DNA from: Chitinilyticum piscinae
GTDB taxonomy: Bacteria; Pseudomonadota; Gammaproteobacteria; Burkholderiales; Chitinibacteraceae
Length of the DNA stretch: 64,000 nt
Direction of reading: 5' to 3'
Assembly (NCBI RefSeq): GCF_015223195.1
Contig: NZ_JADFUA010000014.1
Span: 1-64,000, forward strand
The notes beneath the pieces were generated by a model. The model was not told where the DNA came from. It worked only from the letters and a program-made list of their open reading frames with translations, and made no database searches. A program made the translations under genes and the position numbers. Position 1 is the first letter of the stretch; every line of letters begins with the position of its first letter. Shown one piece after another: positions 17,788-25,872 of the stretch.

Positions 17788-18459
17788 TCAGATCGCATCC
17801 CAGCCATTCGATGCCGGCAGCACCACCTTCTCGCCCGGCGTGCTTGCGCTCACCCGGCTCATGCTGGCCGACAGCCACAGGAAGAAATCGTTGAATTTCA
17901 AACCGCCCAAGGCTTTGGCACCCCGCTTGCCGCTAAAGGCAGAAAGCGTGGCAAGGTCTGCGCCCCCGCCCACCCCGATCGGCATCACCACCAACCTGCC
18001 CTGTTGCTCAGCCGAACTGCTTTGCTGTGCTGCGATCTGCCAACTGTCAGTTGGTGTCCCGTCGCTCATGATCACCAACCAGGGTTGGTAATAACTGGTA
18101 CCGCTCCGCTTGTATTCCGCCTTGCGCTCCTCCAGCCGGCGCAGTGCCAGTTCAACCGCCTCGCCCATCGGCGTGCTACCGTCGGCGTGCAGATGATCAA
18201 TCTGCTCGATCAGATGCACCGGAGTCATCGGTGAGATGTCTTTCACCCGGCCGCCAAAGGTGATGACGCTGACCTCCACCGAATAACGAGCCGTTTCATC
18301 GCGTTTCGTCGCCTCGATGAAAGTACGCACCCCCTCGTTCAGCTGCGCGATCGGCTCGCCATCCATGCTGCCGGAGGTATCCAGCACCAGCACGCAAGCG
18401 CAGCGCGGAACCGGGTTTTCGATGAGGTCGTTATTGCGGATCAGTGCGGTGGCATTCAT
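17788..18459 (-). CDS. TerY-like von Willebrand factor A protein
   Basis: 223 residues from ATG 18457-18459, with ACGGAG before it; an in-frame extension to 18567 lacks such a site. The MIDAS metal site is complete: DTSGSM at about residue 29, GSTPMGEA near 99 and MSDGTPTD near 139. TerY-like proteins bind partner proteins through this site and occur with a kinase and a PP2C phosphatase, as here. The gene is divergent from cas6, 162 bases away, so the two promoters lie together at 18460-18621. Its placement inside a CRISPR locus is unusual. Confidence 0.88.
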   Translation of the reverse strand: MNATALIRNNDLIENPVPRCACVLVLDTSGSMDGEPIAQLNEGVRTFIEATKRDETARYSVEVSVITFGGRVKDISPMTPVHLIEQIDHLHADGSTPMGEAVELALRRLEERKAEYKRSGTSYYQPWLVIMSDGTPTDSWQIAAQQSSSAEQQGRLVVMPIGVGGGADLATLSAFSGKRGAKALGGLKFNDFFLWLSASMSRVSASTPGEKVVLPASNGWDAI

Positions 18460-18621
18460 GGTGTTCGCTCCGTGGTGGTTGGGATGAGTGCATGGTATAA
18501 GCGCACAGGCTGTAAGAATTCCTGACAAGCTTGTCGCAGCTGACCACAGCAACTCAGCGCCGGGCAATTCCGCCCCAGCCGGTGCATAATCAGCTCTTTC
18601 ACCTGCCGCAAGCTCAACGCC

Positions 18622-19575
18622 ATGCAGAGCCCCGCCCGAACCACGCTGCCGCCAGCTCCGCCAGCCCTCGCGGCGCTACCCGTACTCCGGCTGCGCTTCA
18701 CCGCCAGCGCCGCCGCCATGCGTGCGCCGCACAACCCTGGGTCAGCCTGGCATGGCGGATTCGGCAAAGCCCTGCACGATACCCAACCCGCCGCCTACCT
18801 CGCGCTCTACGGCAATGACGACCGCAGCACGGACAACCTGCCGCGTCCCTATGTACTGCGCCCACCGCACACCCTGCACAACGGCGCCCAGCAAGACCTT
18901 TGCTTCGAGATAATCCTGATCGGCGACGCCATCGCACATGCCAGCGCCGTCATTGCCGCCGTGCGCCACTGGGGGCAACTCGGCGTCGGGCCGGATCGCG
19001 GCCAATTCAGTCTGCGGCGGGTGGAATCCATTACCCCCGGAGCCACCGCACCGTGCCATCACCCGGAACAACTCTGCCCCTTCAGCCTCGACCAAGCCTG
19101 GCAGGCGACAGAAACCAGCCAACTTCGGCTGCAACTGCTCAGCCCCCTCCTGCTCAAGCTCCAGGGTGATCACCTCGGGCAAGCCCCCGACATGCCCCTG
19201 CTGATCACCCGGCTGCTGCACCGCATCGACTCCCTGCTCCTCGCGCACCTGCAAGCCGGGCTACCCGGCGTGTTGCGGCGGCAAGCCCAACAGGCCGCCA
19301 GCACCGTGACCCTGCGCGACAAGCAAATCCGCTGGATCAGCCAGCCCCGCTATTCCGCCCGCCAGCACAGCTGGATGCCCTTTGGCGGACTGATCGGCCA
19401 GCTGGACTACCACGGCCACGGACTGACGGAATGTGGCGCCTGGCTAGGGCTAGCCGAATGGCTGCATCTGGGGAACAAAACCACCTTCGGGCACGGGCAG
19501 ATCAAGGCAAGCATCAGCAATGTATGCACCCATACGCAAAGAGAATCACCACATGTAGAGGCATACCCACAATAA
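18622..19575 (+). CDS. cas6: Cas6 pre-crRNA endoribonuclease
   Basis: 317 residues. The protein has the two-RAMP layout of Cas6 (DUF2276-type): DLCFEIILIGDAIAH, GVGPDRGQFSLRRVES, LLSPLLLKLQGDHL and, near the end, AEWLHLGNKTTFGHGQIKA, the C-terminal glycine-rich loop. Cas6 would cut array transcripts eight bases before the end of each repeat, leaving the ATTAAGAC handle bound by Cmr3. The first 20 residues are Pro/Ala-rich and the true start may be a little later. It is followed after about 120 bases by the second NE0113 gene and then by array 1. Confidence 0.85.
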   Translation: MQSPARTTLPPAPPALAALPVLRLRFTASAAAMRAPHNPGSAWHGGFGKALHDTQPAAYLALYGNDDRSTDNLPRPYVLRPPHTLHNGAQQDLCFEIILIGDAIAHASAVIAAVRHWGQLGVGPDRGQFSLRRVESITPGATAPCHHPEQLCPFSLDQAWQATETSQLRLQLLSPLLLKLQGDHLGQAPDMPLLITRLLHRIDSLLLAHLQAGLPGVLRRQAQQAASTVTLRDKQIRWISQPRYSARQHSWMPFGGLIGQLDYHGHGLTECGAWLGLAEWLHLGNKTTFGHGQIKASISNVCTHTQRESPHVEAYPQ

Positions 19576-19697
19576 CCCTCCGCAGCGATGCGCCACACTC
19601 GACAGCACCCTTTGCCGGCATCCCAAGCTTGTCATTCGCGCACGTCGGCGGGGCTCATCAATACTGCCGGCATTCCCACACCACCCAGAGCACACCG

Positions 19698-21011
19698 ATG
19701 ACCACCCAGAATACGCAGACCCAGCCCGCATCCCCTGCTCCTGCAGGCACAACAAACAAGCAGAAAAAGCGCACGCTACTCTGTGTCACCGGCCTGAGCC
19801 CCCAGATCGTCACCGAAACACTCTACGCCCTGGCCGTCCACGAACACTGGTATGCCGAAGAAATCCACATTCTCAGCACGCAAAAAGGCAAGCAGCACGC
19901 AGACAACGAACTGCTGCACCCCGATCGCGCAATGCTCGCCCGCTTCTGGCGCGAATATGGCAACGGCCACCCCCTGCCCAAAATCCGCATTGAAGCCGCC
20001 GCCGGCCTCGACGGCGACCTGCTCGACATCACCGACCCCGACAGCAGCGCCACCATGGCCGACGCCATAGTCACCAAGGTCCGCGAACTCACGAAAAACG
20101 ACGACAGGGCCATTCACGCCTCGATTGCCGGTGGACGGAAAAGCATGGGCTTTCTGCTCGGCTACGCCATGTCGATGTACGGACAAGTCCAGGATCGGCT
20201 ATCGCATGTCCTGGTCACCCCCACCGAATTTGAAAGCCACACAGACTTCTTCTACAAACCGCTCGCCTCGCAAATTTTGCACACCCGCGATGGCAAAACC
20301 CCAACCCCGCTCAACACCGACGACGCCAACATCGTCCTCGCCGAGCTACCCTTTGTCCGAATGCGCACCCTGCTGGGCAAAAGCGCCAACAAACTGCTGG
20401 CCCGCCCGCTCTCGTTTGCCGCCCTGGTCGAAGAAATGCAATACGGCGGCTGCGAACCACAGCTCACCATTGACGTCGCCGGCAGCACGCTGAACTGTCG
20501 CGGCAAGACCATCCCTCTCGCCCCTAAAGAAATGGCACTGTACGCCCTGATTGCCGAATACCAGCTACAGGGCAAATCATTCAATCTCGAAGACATCACG
20601 CATGACTGGTCACGACTGGAAGAGCTGTACTGGATTGCAAAAGGACGGGATATCAATAATCGCAACGATGTCGATGCCGCAGAACGCCAGCGTTTCGCCA
20701 ATGGCGAATTCTGGCTCAGTAAAGCCGGTATGGCGGACGACAAAAAGGGTAAAGACAACATCCGTGTCGTCATCACCGACATTCGCGACAAACTGCACAA
20801 CGCCTTTGCCGGGCAATGCGTCGCCCTGCGCCTGATTCCGGCCCAAGCCAAACGCGGCAATTGTCGCTACACCCTCGGCGGCAAGGACGCTCCGCAGATC
20901 ATCCTGACCGGACTGTCGCTGCCCGGCCGAGCGGGCAGTGACACCACCCAGCCAGTGCTGAACCAGCCGGCCTCACTGCGCCAGCATACGGCCGCGTCCA
21001 CAGCGGAGTAA
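19698..21011 (+). CDS. CARF protein of the NE0113 family, second copy
   Basis: 437 residues from ATG 19698. After a 25-residue Gln/Pro/Thr-rich leader it reads TLLCVTGLSPQIVTETLYAL, then ILSTQKGKQHADNELLHP and HASIAGGRKSMGFLLGYAM, matching the first NE0113 protein throughout. It also has the C-terminal winged-helix-like part (NIRVVITDIRDKLHNAF, GNCRYTLGG) and a disordered tail. The two copies are clearly diverged, not a recent duplication. This one lies between cas6 and array 1 on the plus strand. It may sense a different ring size of cyclic oligoadenylate or act on the array promoter; both ideas are inference. Confidence 0.83.
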   Translation: MTTQNTQTQPASPAPAGTTNKQKKRTLLCVTGLSPQIVTETLYALAVHEHWYAEEIHILSTQKGKQHADNELLHPDRAMLARFWREYGNGHPLPKIRIEAAAGLDGDLLDITDPDSSATMADAIVTKVRELTKNDDRAIHASIAGGRKSMGFLLGYAMSMYGQVQDRLSHVLVTPTEFESHTDFFYKPLASQILHTRDGKTPTPLNTDDANIVLAELPFVRMRTLLGKSANKLLARPLSFAALVEEMQYGGCEPQLTIDVAGSTLNCRGKTIPLAPKEMALYALIAEYQLQGKSFNLEDITHDWSRLEELYWIAKGRDINNRNDVDAAERQRFANGEFWLSKAGMADDKKGKDNIRVVITDIRDKLHNAFAGQCVALRLIPAQAKRGNCRYTLGGKDAPQIILTGLSLPGRAGSDTTQPVLNQPASLRQHTAASTAE

Positions 21012-21250
21012 GCGACAGGAAATACAACGGGTATATCGATACGGGCAATATTAAACAATGCCTGTAGACATATACCCACCTGACCAGAACCGAACATCAG
21101 CAGGCCGCCGTGCTGCCGCGCCAGCAGTGTTATGCTGCTGCAACCAGCATATCACGCGGTGAACTCGCCCCACGCAATCCACCCGCCGTCCGACACCCGC
21201 CCCAAGCAGGGCGACAGCCCATGGCAGAAAACACAGTCCAAACCAGGCAG

Positions 21251-21416
21251 TTGCGAAAGTGCCTCAGTAATGCTGCCTCGCACATTGAAAAATCAGCGCT
21301 TTTTGCCATTTTCATGGCAAGATGGAGTGGTTTTCGGGTGCTTGTTGCAGAAACGTTGCACTTGCCTCGCAAACACCCGCTACAAGCCAATAAACACGCG
21401 GCTTCCAGAGGGTAGA
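21251..21416 (+). promoter_or_regulatory. CRISPR leader of array 1
   Basis: These 166 bases match the leader of array 2 (25707-25872) with only about six differences and no gaps, ending GGGTAGA directly before the first repeat. Both hold an inverted repeat TTGCCA, TTTTCA, TGGCAA (21303-21320 here) exactly 97 bases before the first repeat. Conservation of a non-coding block beside both arrays marks it as the leader, with promoter and integration signals. Confidence 0.8.
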
Positions 21417-21924
21417 GTTTCCCCGCCCAGACTTTCCGAAGGGGATTAAGACAAGGCAATAGGAGTCTCTATCAGGGTTGTTTGTTTCCCCGCCCAGACT
21501 TTCCGAAGGGGATTAAGACCGAAGTTAGCGATTGTCTTTTTTACATCATCAGTTTCCCCGCCCAGACTTTCCGAAGGGGATTAAGACATCTTGGTTGCCT
21601 GCATGAAAATGTTGCGAAGTTTCCCCGCCCAGACTTTCCGAAGGGGATTAAGACTCTGCTGCCGGCGGATCACCAAGGAACGACTTGTTTCCCCGCCCAG
21701 ACTTTCCGAAGGGGATTAAGACCCAGCTACTGCAACCACACCCAGAGTTGCATGTTTCCCCGCCCAGACTTTCCGAAGGGGATTAAGACGCCCAACGCTT
21801 TCAGTGGAATTCGTTTACTCGTTTCCCCGCCCAGACTTTCCGAAGGGGATTAAGACGCGTGCATCCTTAGCCATGCCAAATGCACTATGTTTCCCCGCCC
21901 TGATTTTTCCAGTCGGGATTAGCT
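21417..21924 (+). CRISPR. CRISPR array 1: 8 repeats, 7 spacers
   Basis: The 36-base repeat begins GTTTCCCCGCCCAGAC and ends GGGGATTAAGAC. Copies start at 21417, 21484, 21552, 21619, 21687, 21754, 21821 and 21889. Repeats 1-7 are identical. The last is degenerate after GTTTCCCCGCCC (TGATTTTTCCAG, then GGGATTAGC), as expected for the leader-distal end. The seven spacers are 31 or 32 bases. Orientation is fixed by the leader on the left, the worn repeat on the right and the ATTAAGAC handle at the 3' end. I saw no spacer matching other parts of this window. Confidence 0.98.
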
Positions 21925-22066
21925 GATTGAAAATGCCACTACCCCCTTTTCACCCCAGCTCCACCCTGTCCCCTTGAAATGGAAAGTTGCCAAAGCCACT
22001 GAGCTTCAGTCGGATCGGCGTACAGCCCGATTGGCAACACCGCTCAGTCAGTCATTAAATCCGGCC

Positions 22067-22178
22067 GTCATGCCGGCATCCCGCCAGGTTACCTGTGGTC
22101 GCAATCTTTCAGGCTTAGCCACAGGATACCGAACCTGACCGTAGGGGATCCCTGCGGGAGGCCGGAACGAGGAATGAC
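22067..22178. repeat. Possible MITE-like inverted-repeat element
   Basis: The segment starts GTCATGCCGGCATCCCGC and ends with GCGGGAGGCCGGAACGAGG followed by AATGAC. The two ends are imperfect reverse complements, so it could be a small non-autonomous element or a genomic repeat of about 112 bases. There is no coding capacity and only one copy in this window. Confidence 0.3.
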
Positions 22179-22255
22179 AACTGCAATGCGGTGTGGAGAC
22201 CTCGTCTTGCCAAAGGGGAAGATAGCGCGTTCAGCAGCCCGAAGAAGCACGCGTC

Positions 22256-22269
22256 GTTTCCCCGCCCAG
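22256..22269 (+). repeat. Half CRISPR repeat (GTTTCCCCGCCCAG)
   Basis: The first 14 bases of the array repeat occur here exactly, 330 bases after the end of array 1 and just before the adaptation genes; the match stops abruptly. It is probably a fragment left by deletion of repeats or a failed integration. A chance match of 14 bases in this window is unlikely but possible in GC-rich sequence. Confidence 0.45.
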
Positions 22270-22371
22270 CCCAGAGTGCCCCCCGACTACGGTTGCGGCA
22301 AGCTTGTCTCGTCCACCTCCCCTTGCCTCCCGCCTTAGACTTGCTTCACATCCTTCCTGTGGAGCAAGCCA

Positions 22372-22869
22372 GTGCGCCAGATCATCTCTCTTACCCGCCA
22401 GCAATCGATGCGCCATTACCTCGAGCAGGTGTGGGCCTTGCTGGAGGATGCGTACCGGGATGTTGCGGGCGGACTGCATTTTGCGGACCACGCGGCACTG
22501 CTGGATGAATCCGCCCGCTGGCAACTGGCGCTGTGCGATGGCCGCGTGCTGGCGGTGACGGTGTTCAAGGCCAAAAAGGGGCTGAAGCTGATTGCGATGG
22601 CAGCGGCGTGCGAGCTGGCCGGTGCCCGTGATGCGCTGTGCGAGATGTTGCGCCGTGCCTTGCGGCAGGCGTGGATGGAGTTGTCCGGCCGCGCGGAAAG
22701 CTTTGTGATGAAGTATTGCGATGGTCATCGCTTTCTGATTCACGGCAGCCTGATTCCGCAGTTGCTTGACAAGCCAATTGAGGCCACGGCGGCAGATGGT
22801 TATCACTATGTTCGCGAAATTCTGCAGCAGCGCAAAACCAAAATCGCCGTCGGCACTTTCCGAGCATAA
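22372..22869 (+). CDS. Uncharacterised GNAT-like protein
   Basis: 165 residues from GTG 22372-22374, with TGTGGAG before it. It reads DVAGGLHFADHAALL, LALCDGRVLAVTVFKAK, KLIAMAAACELAGARDAL, MELSGRAESFVMKY, RFLIHGSLIPQLLDKPI and finally TKIAVGTFRA. The alternating strands and helices resemble a GNAT acetyltransferase fold of a type I associate with phages and plasmids, but the acetyl-CoA loop is not clear. Its placement between array 1 and cas1 (32 bases before cas1) is odd. A CRISPR function is not implied by the sequence. Confidence 0.55.
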   Translation: MRQIISLTRQQSMRHYLEQVWALLEDAYRDVAGGLHFADHAALLDESARWQLALCDGRVLAVTVFKAKKGLKLIAMAAACELAGARDALCEMLRRALRQAWMELSGRAESFVMKYCDGHRFLIHGSLIPQLLDKPIEATAADGYHYVREILQQRKTKIAVGTFRA

Positions 22870-22901
22870 ACCCGTCTCGACTACCGCAAGGACACCCGAA
22901 A

Positions 22902-24089
22902 ATGGTCCAGTTCAGGCGTATTTTCTATCCCACCAGGCTGTTCGCGCCCCCGCTCACAGCAGGGAATCCCCAGCACTGCGCGGCCGTAACGCCAGCCCAG
23001 CGACTATTGCCCGATGAACCCGACACGGATAACAGCGAGTCCGATTTTCCCGAGCAGGGCTGGCGGCTGTTCACCGAGAAGGACGCGCAAAGCCCGATCC
23101 AGCGCAGCCTGTATGTACACGAGCAGGGGATTTCGCTGCTGAAAGAAGGCGAGCGACTGCTGGTGACGGGCAAGCATGATGCTGTTCGCGCCAGCATTCC
23201 GCTGCACACGCTCGACCAGATCGTGATTTATGGCAATGCACTAGTCAGCACGGCGCTGCTACGCTATTGCCACCAGCGCAAGCTGGCGGTGCATTTTCAT
23301 TCCTGGCATGGCGAGCCGGCTGGCAGCCTGGATCTGCCACGCGGCGCGACCGAATTGCAGGCCAATCAGTTCGAACGCCTGCAGAATGAACGCTGGCAGC
23401 ACAATTTCGCCCGCGCCCACGTCATCGCCAAAATCCACAATATGCTTACTCTGCTGCAGCGCTACCGGCGCAGCAAGCAGCTGGGCGAGCTGGAACAGCA
23501 CGCCCGCATCCTGCTACAGATGAAAGACCAGGCTCGCGAAGCACGCAGTCTCGACCAGTTGCGCGGTTGCGAGGGGATGGCGACCCGGGCGTATTTTCAA
23601 TTGCTGCGCCAGCAGTTCCCGCCCGAATGGGGCTTCGCCGGGCGCAATCGCCAGCCCCCGCGCGACGTCGGCAACGCCGTACTCAGCTATGGCTACGGCA
23701 TTCTGTACCGCATGGTGTGGAGCTTTATCAGCCGGCGCGGCCTGTCGCCCTGGCTGGGGGCGCTGCATGTGCCCAAGGCCGGCTTTGCCGCGCTGGCGGC
23801 GGATCTGATGGAAGAGTTTCGCGCCCCACTGGTGGATAGCGTCATCCTGCAACTGGCCAATAGCGGCGTACGGCCGATTGAGCTGCTGGAGCCCGGTAGC
23901 GAAACCCGGCTGTCCGTGGCTGGCCGCAAGCAGATTGTTGCCGCCATCGAAGCCCGCCTGCGCGTGCCCATTCAGTTGCCCGGCGCCGGCCGGGGGGATT
24001 ACCAGCGGCTGATCGCCTGGCAGGTGCGTCACTACGCCGATGTGCTGCTGGGGCGGGATGTGGCCTATTCCGGCTTTCATTGGCGCTGA
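22902..24089 (+). CDS. cas1: Cas1 integrase
   Basis: 395 residues; AAGGA lies before ATG 22902. Residues 1-65 form an extra N-terminal segment (RIFYPTRLFAPPL, then an acidic linker) before the usual beta domain (RSLYVHEQGISLLKEG, LDQIVIYGNALVSTALL, HFHSW). The helical domain carries the metal ligands: Glu in RGCEGMATRAYFQLL, His in LGALHVPKAGFAAL and Glu in DLMEEFRAPLVD. Cas1 forms the spacer-integrating complex with Cas2. It is followed two bases later by the first cas2, so adaptation is locally encoded, which is not always so for type III-B. Confidence 0.95.
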   Translation: MVQFRRIFYPTRLFAPPLTAGNPQHCAAVTPAQRLLPDEPDTDNSESDFPEQGWRLFTEKDAQSPIQRSLYVHEQGISLLKEGERLLVTGKHDAVRASIPLHTLDQIVIYGNALVSTALLRYCHQRKLAVHFHSWHGEPAGSLDLPRGATELQANQFERLQNERWQHNFARAHVIAKIHNMLTLLQRYRRSKQLGELEQHARILLQMKDQAREARSLDQLRGCEGMATRAYFQLLRQQFPPEWGFAGRNRQPPRDVGNAVLSYGYGILYRMVWSFISRRGLSPWLGALHVPKAGFAALAADLMEEFRAPLVDSVILQLANSGVRPIELLEPGSETRLSVAGRKQIVAAIEARLRVPIQLPGAGRGDYQRLIAWQVRHYADVLLGRDVAYSGFHWR

Positions 24090-24091
24090 TC

Positions 24092-24382
24092 ATGAGCGTG
24101 CGCCGACTCTGGCTAATCTGCTACGACATTGCCGACGACGAACGCCGGCAGGCGGCGGCCCGCCTGCTGCTGCGTCATGGCGAGCGGGTGCAGCTCAGTG
24201 CCTATGAAATATACCTGCGCAATGTCGAACTCGACGCGCTACTGGTGCAACTGCAACAGGTACTGGATCCGCAGCTGGACATCCTCAGCGCCTATCCACT
24301 GTGCAGTTGGTGCCGCAATCAAGTGCACTGGCAAGGCGAAGGACGACGCCCGGAAGACCCCGGCTACTGGCAGATAGGCTGA
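24092..24382 (+). CDS. cas2: Cas2, first copy
   Basis: 96 residues from ATG 24092, two bases after the cas1 stop. The ferredoxin-like fold begins RRLWLICYDIADDERRQAAA with the conserved Asp of CYDIADD, then RVQLSAYEIYLRN and the C-terminal strand ILSAYPLCSWC. It belongs to the structural core that bridges two Cas1 dimers. A different Cas2 follows at 24469. Confidence 0.93.
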   Translation: MSVRRLWLICYDIADDERRQAAARLLLRHGERVQLSAYEIYLRNVELDALLVQLQQVLDPQLDILSAYPLCSWCRNQVHWQGEGRRPEDPGYWQIG

Positions 24383-24468
24383 CTGCATCGGCACTACCCG
24401 TACAGCATTTATTAAGGGTATTGCTGCGCAGCCATTGATAATCAGAACCTACAGAGATATACGCATCA

Positions 24469-24753
24469 ATGAGCAACCTCTACCTCATCGCCTACGACAT
24501 CAGCCACCGCCAGCGGCATTATAGGGTGGCGCGCGAACTGGAAGGCTGGGGCCTCCGCGTGCAGGAAAGCGTGTTCGAATGCTGGCTGACCGCCCCCAAG
24601 CTCACAGAACTCCGCCGCAACCTGGCGCGGCTGATCGATCCCCGCTGCGATCTGATCCGCTATTACCCGCTATGCCCGAAAGACGTCCCGCTGATCCGTA
24701 CCCTGGGCCCCGCCACCCGCGCCAGCGACGTGAGTCACTACCAGCTCGGCTAA
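24469..24753 (+). CDS. cas2: Cas2, second divergent copy
   Basis: 94 residues. It begins MSNLYLIAYDISHRQRHYRV, then WGLRVQESVFECWLT, RNLARLIDPRCDLIRYYPLC, the full Cas2 fold with the conserved Asp in AYDIS. Identity to the first Cas2 is low, so this is an old paralogue or a gene from another system. Two Cas2 proteins beside one Cas1 could form a mixed bridge in the integrase; that is inference. The gap to the first cas2 is 86 bases. Confidence 0.9.
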   Translation: MSNLYLIAYDISHRQRHYRVARELEGWGLRVQESVFECWLTAPKLTELRRNLARLIDPRCDLIRYYPLCPKDVPLIRTLGPATRASDVSHYQLG

Positions 24754-24859
24754 CCGCACCGCTACCAACCATTCTCACCACGTCACAAGCTTGCCAACGC
24801 CCGGTTGCTGCCAGAGGGGTAAATACTTCCAGCATCCACCCCAGCCCAGGAGAAAGGCC

Positions 24860-25387
24860 ATGCACAGCCCGAACCACCCGCACCCGCAAATCGTCAGCAC
24901 CACCCTAGCGCTGCGCGCACTATCGCTCGACGCTTTTCTGGAAGAGCAATGGCTGCTGGATTGGGAAGAACATGCCTACCTCGCCGCACAGGACGCCGCG
25001 CTCGAAGCGCATCTGGAAGAACAACTGCTGCAGGACCGGGAAGAATACGCCTACCTCGCCGCACAGGACGCAGCGCTCGAAGCGCATTTGGAAGAACAGC
25101 TGCTGCAGGACTGGGAAGAACACGCCTATCTCGCCGCACAGGACACAGCGCTCGAAGTGCATTTGGAAGAACAGCTGCTGCGGAACTGGCAAGAACACGC
25201 CAACCAGACGGAGCAGGAAATCCTTCACCCGCACAACCAGAAATACGAGATCGTAGCGGCGCCGGAGGATGAAAATCCGGAATGGCAGGAACAATGGCAA
25301 GACGCCCAGTCCGACATGGACGACTATTCCCGCTCGGAAGAAGAGGGTTGGTTCTACGCCGACGAAGATGGCCACGACAAATCTTGA
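24860..25387 (+). CDS. Very acidic tandem-repeat protein (possible nucleic-acid mimic)
   Basis: 175 residues from ATG 24860, after AGGAGAAAGG. Residues 23-122 are four units of 25 residues (75 bases) of the form LEAHLEEQLLQD, EEYAYLAAQDAA. The C-terminal 55 residues are also acidic (EDENPEWQEQ, SDMDDYSRSEEEG, ADEDGHD). I count 44 Asp/Glu against 6 Lys/Arg. The repeats would form amphipathic helices with a negative face. It has no known domain. It lies between the second cas2 (106 bases) and array 2, same strand. Strongly acidic helical proteins can mimic DNA or RNA, so a role in regulating Cas1-Cas2 or the crRNA complex is possible, but this is inference. Confidence 0.65.
   Translation: MHSPNHPHPQIVSTTLALRALSLDAFLEEQWLLDWEEHAYLAAQDAALEAHLEEQLLQDREEYAYLAAQDAALEAHLEEQLLQDWEEHAYLAAQDTALEVHLEEQLLRNWQEHANQTEQEILHPHNQKYEIVAAPEDENPEWQEQWQDAQSDMDDYSRSEEEGWFYADEDGHDKS
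24926..25225 (+). repeat. Four in-frame 75-base tandem repeats
   Basis: Units start at 24926, 25001, 25076 and 25151. Units 2 and 3 are nearly identical at base level (CTCGAAGCGCAT, then GAAGAACA and CTGCTGCAGGAC); units 1 and 4 are more diverged. They are multiples of three and encode the acidic repeats, so the protein can grow or shrink by recombination. Confidence 0.85.
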
Positions 25388-25706
25388 GCGCACCGGAGTC
25401 ATCCGCATTCATCCACCAGTAGCACATCATGTTCCTCTTATCCAGCACACCTAATCCGCGCCACTGATGTATCACTGCACCCGCTGCGAGCACGAACCAT
25501 CCTGACCGTTGCCCTGCTGGCGCGCGGGCTTGACTCCTTGCGCGATCAGTCGCATAACAGCAACTGTCCGAAGTGCGGTGCACACACCCGCGTCGAGCGT
25601 TCGAACCGGCGACCGTCGTCCTAGCTGATTTTGTAAGCACGCGACGGACGCAAATCCATCGCCGGCCTGACCGCAAGCAACAGCCAACCTCGGCGAAACC
25701 CACCAT
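25388..25706. other. Non-coding region before array 2, with a broken zinc-ribbon fragment
   Basis: No intact gene. At 25467 a frame reads MYHCTRCEHEPS and stops; a second frame just after gives NCPKCGAHTRVERS. Joined by a frameshift they would form a four-cysteine zinc ribbon, so this may be a decayed small gene at about 25467-25622. The leader of array 2 follows. Confidence 0.35.
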
Positions 25707-25872
25707 TTGCGAAAGTGTCTCAGTAATGCTGCCTCGCACATTGAAAAAGCAGCGCTTTTTGCCATTTTCATGGCAAGATGGAACAGTTTTCGGGTGCTTG
25801 TTGCAGAAACGTTGCACTTGCCTCGCAAACACCCGCTGCAAGCCAATAAACACGCGGCTTCCAGAGGGTAGA
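25707..25872 (+). promoter_or_regulatory. CRISPR leader of array 2
   Basis: 166 bases nearly identical to the array 1 leader, including the inverted repeat TTGCCA, TTTTCA, TGGCAA at 25759-25776. Changes are single bases, mostly in the centre. Homology starts abruptly at TTGCGAAAGTG in both, so leader and first repeats were duplicated together. Confidence 0.8.

Larger units (their letters stand above)
21925..22371. other. Non-coding region after array 1
   Basis: No gene is supported here. It holds a possible small inverted-repeat element at 22067-22178 and a half CRISPR repeat at 22256-22269, both listed separately. The ribosome site and promoter of the following gene must lie in its last 100 bases. 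Confidence 0.6.

Noticed and set aside
21482-21853. Open frame across CRISPR array 1
   Set aside because: It only translates the repeat (PRPDFPKGIKT and similar) in changing contexts; it is not a protein.
24926-25225. Tandem repeats as a third CRISPR array
   Set aside because: The units are contiguous 75-base copies without spacers and stay in frame inside a coding sequence.
24894-25853. 319-codon minus-strand frame opposite the acidic repeat protein
   Set aside because: Its Arg/Pro-rich repeats are the antisense of the tandem acidic units. The plus frame has a good ribosome site and starts and ends cleanly.
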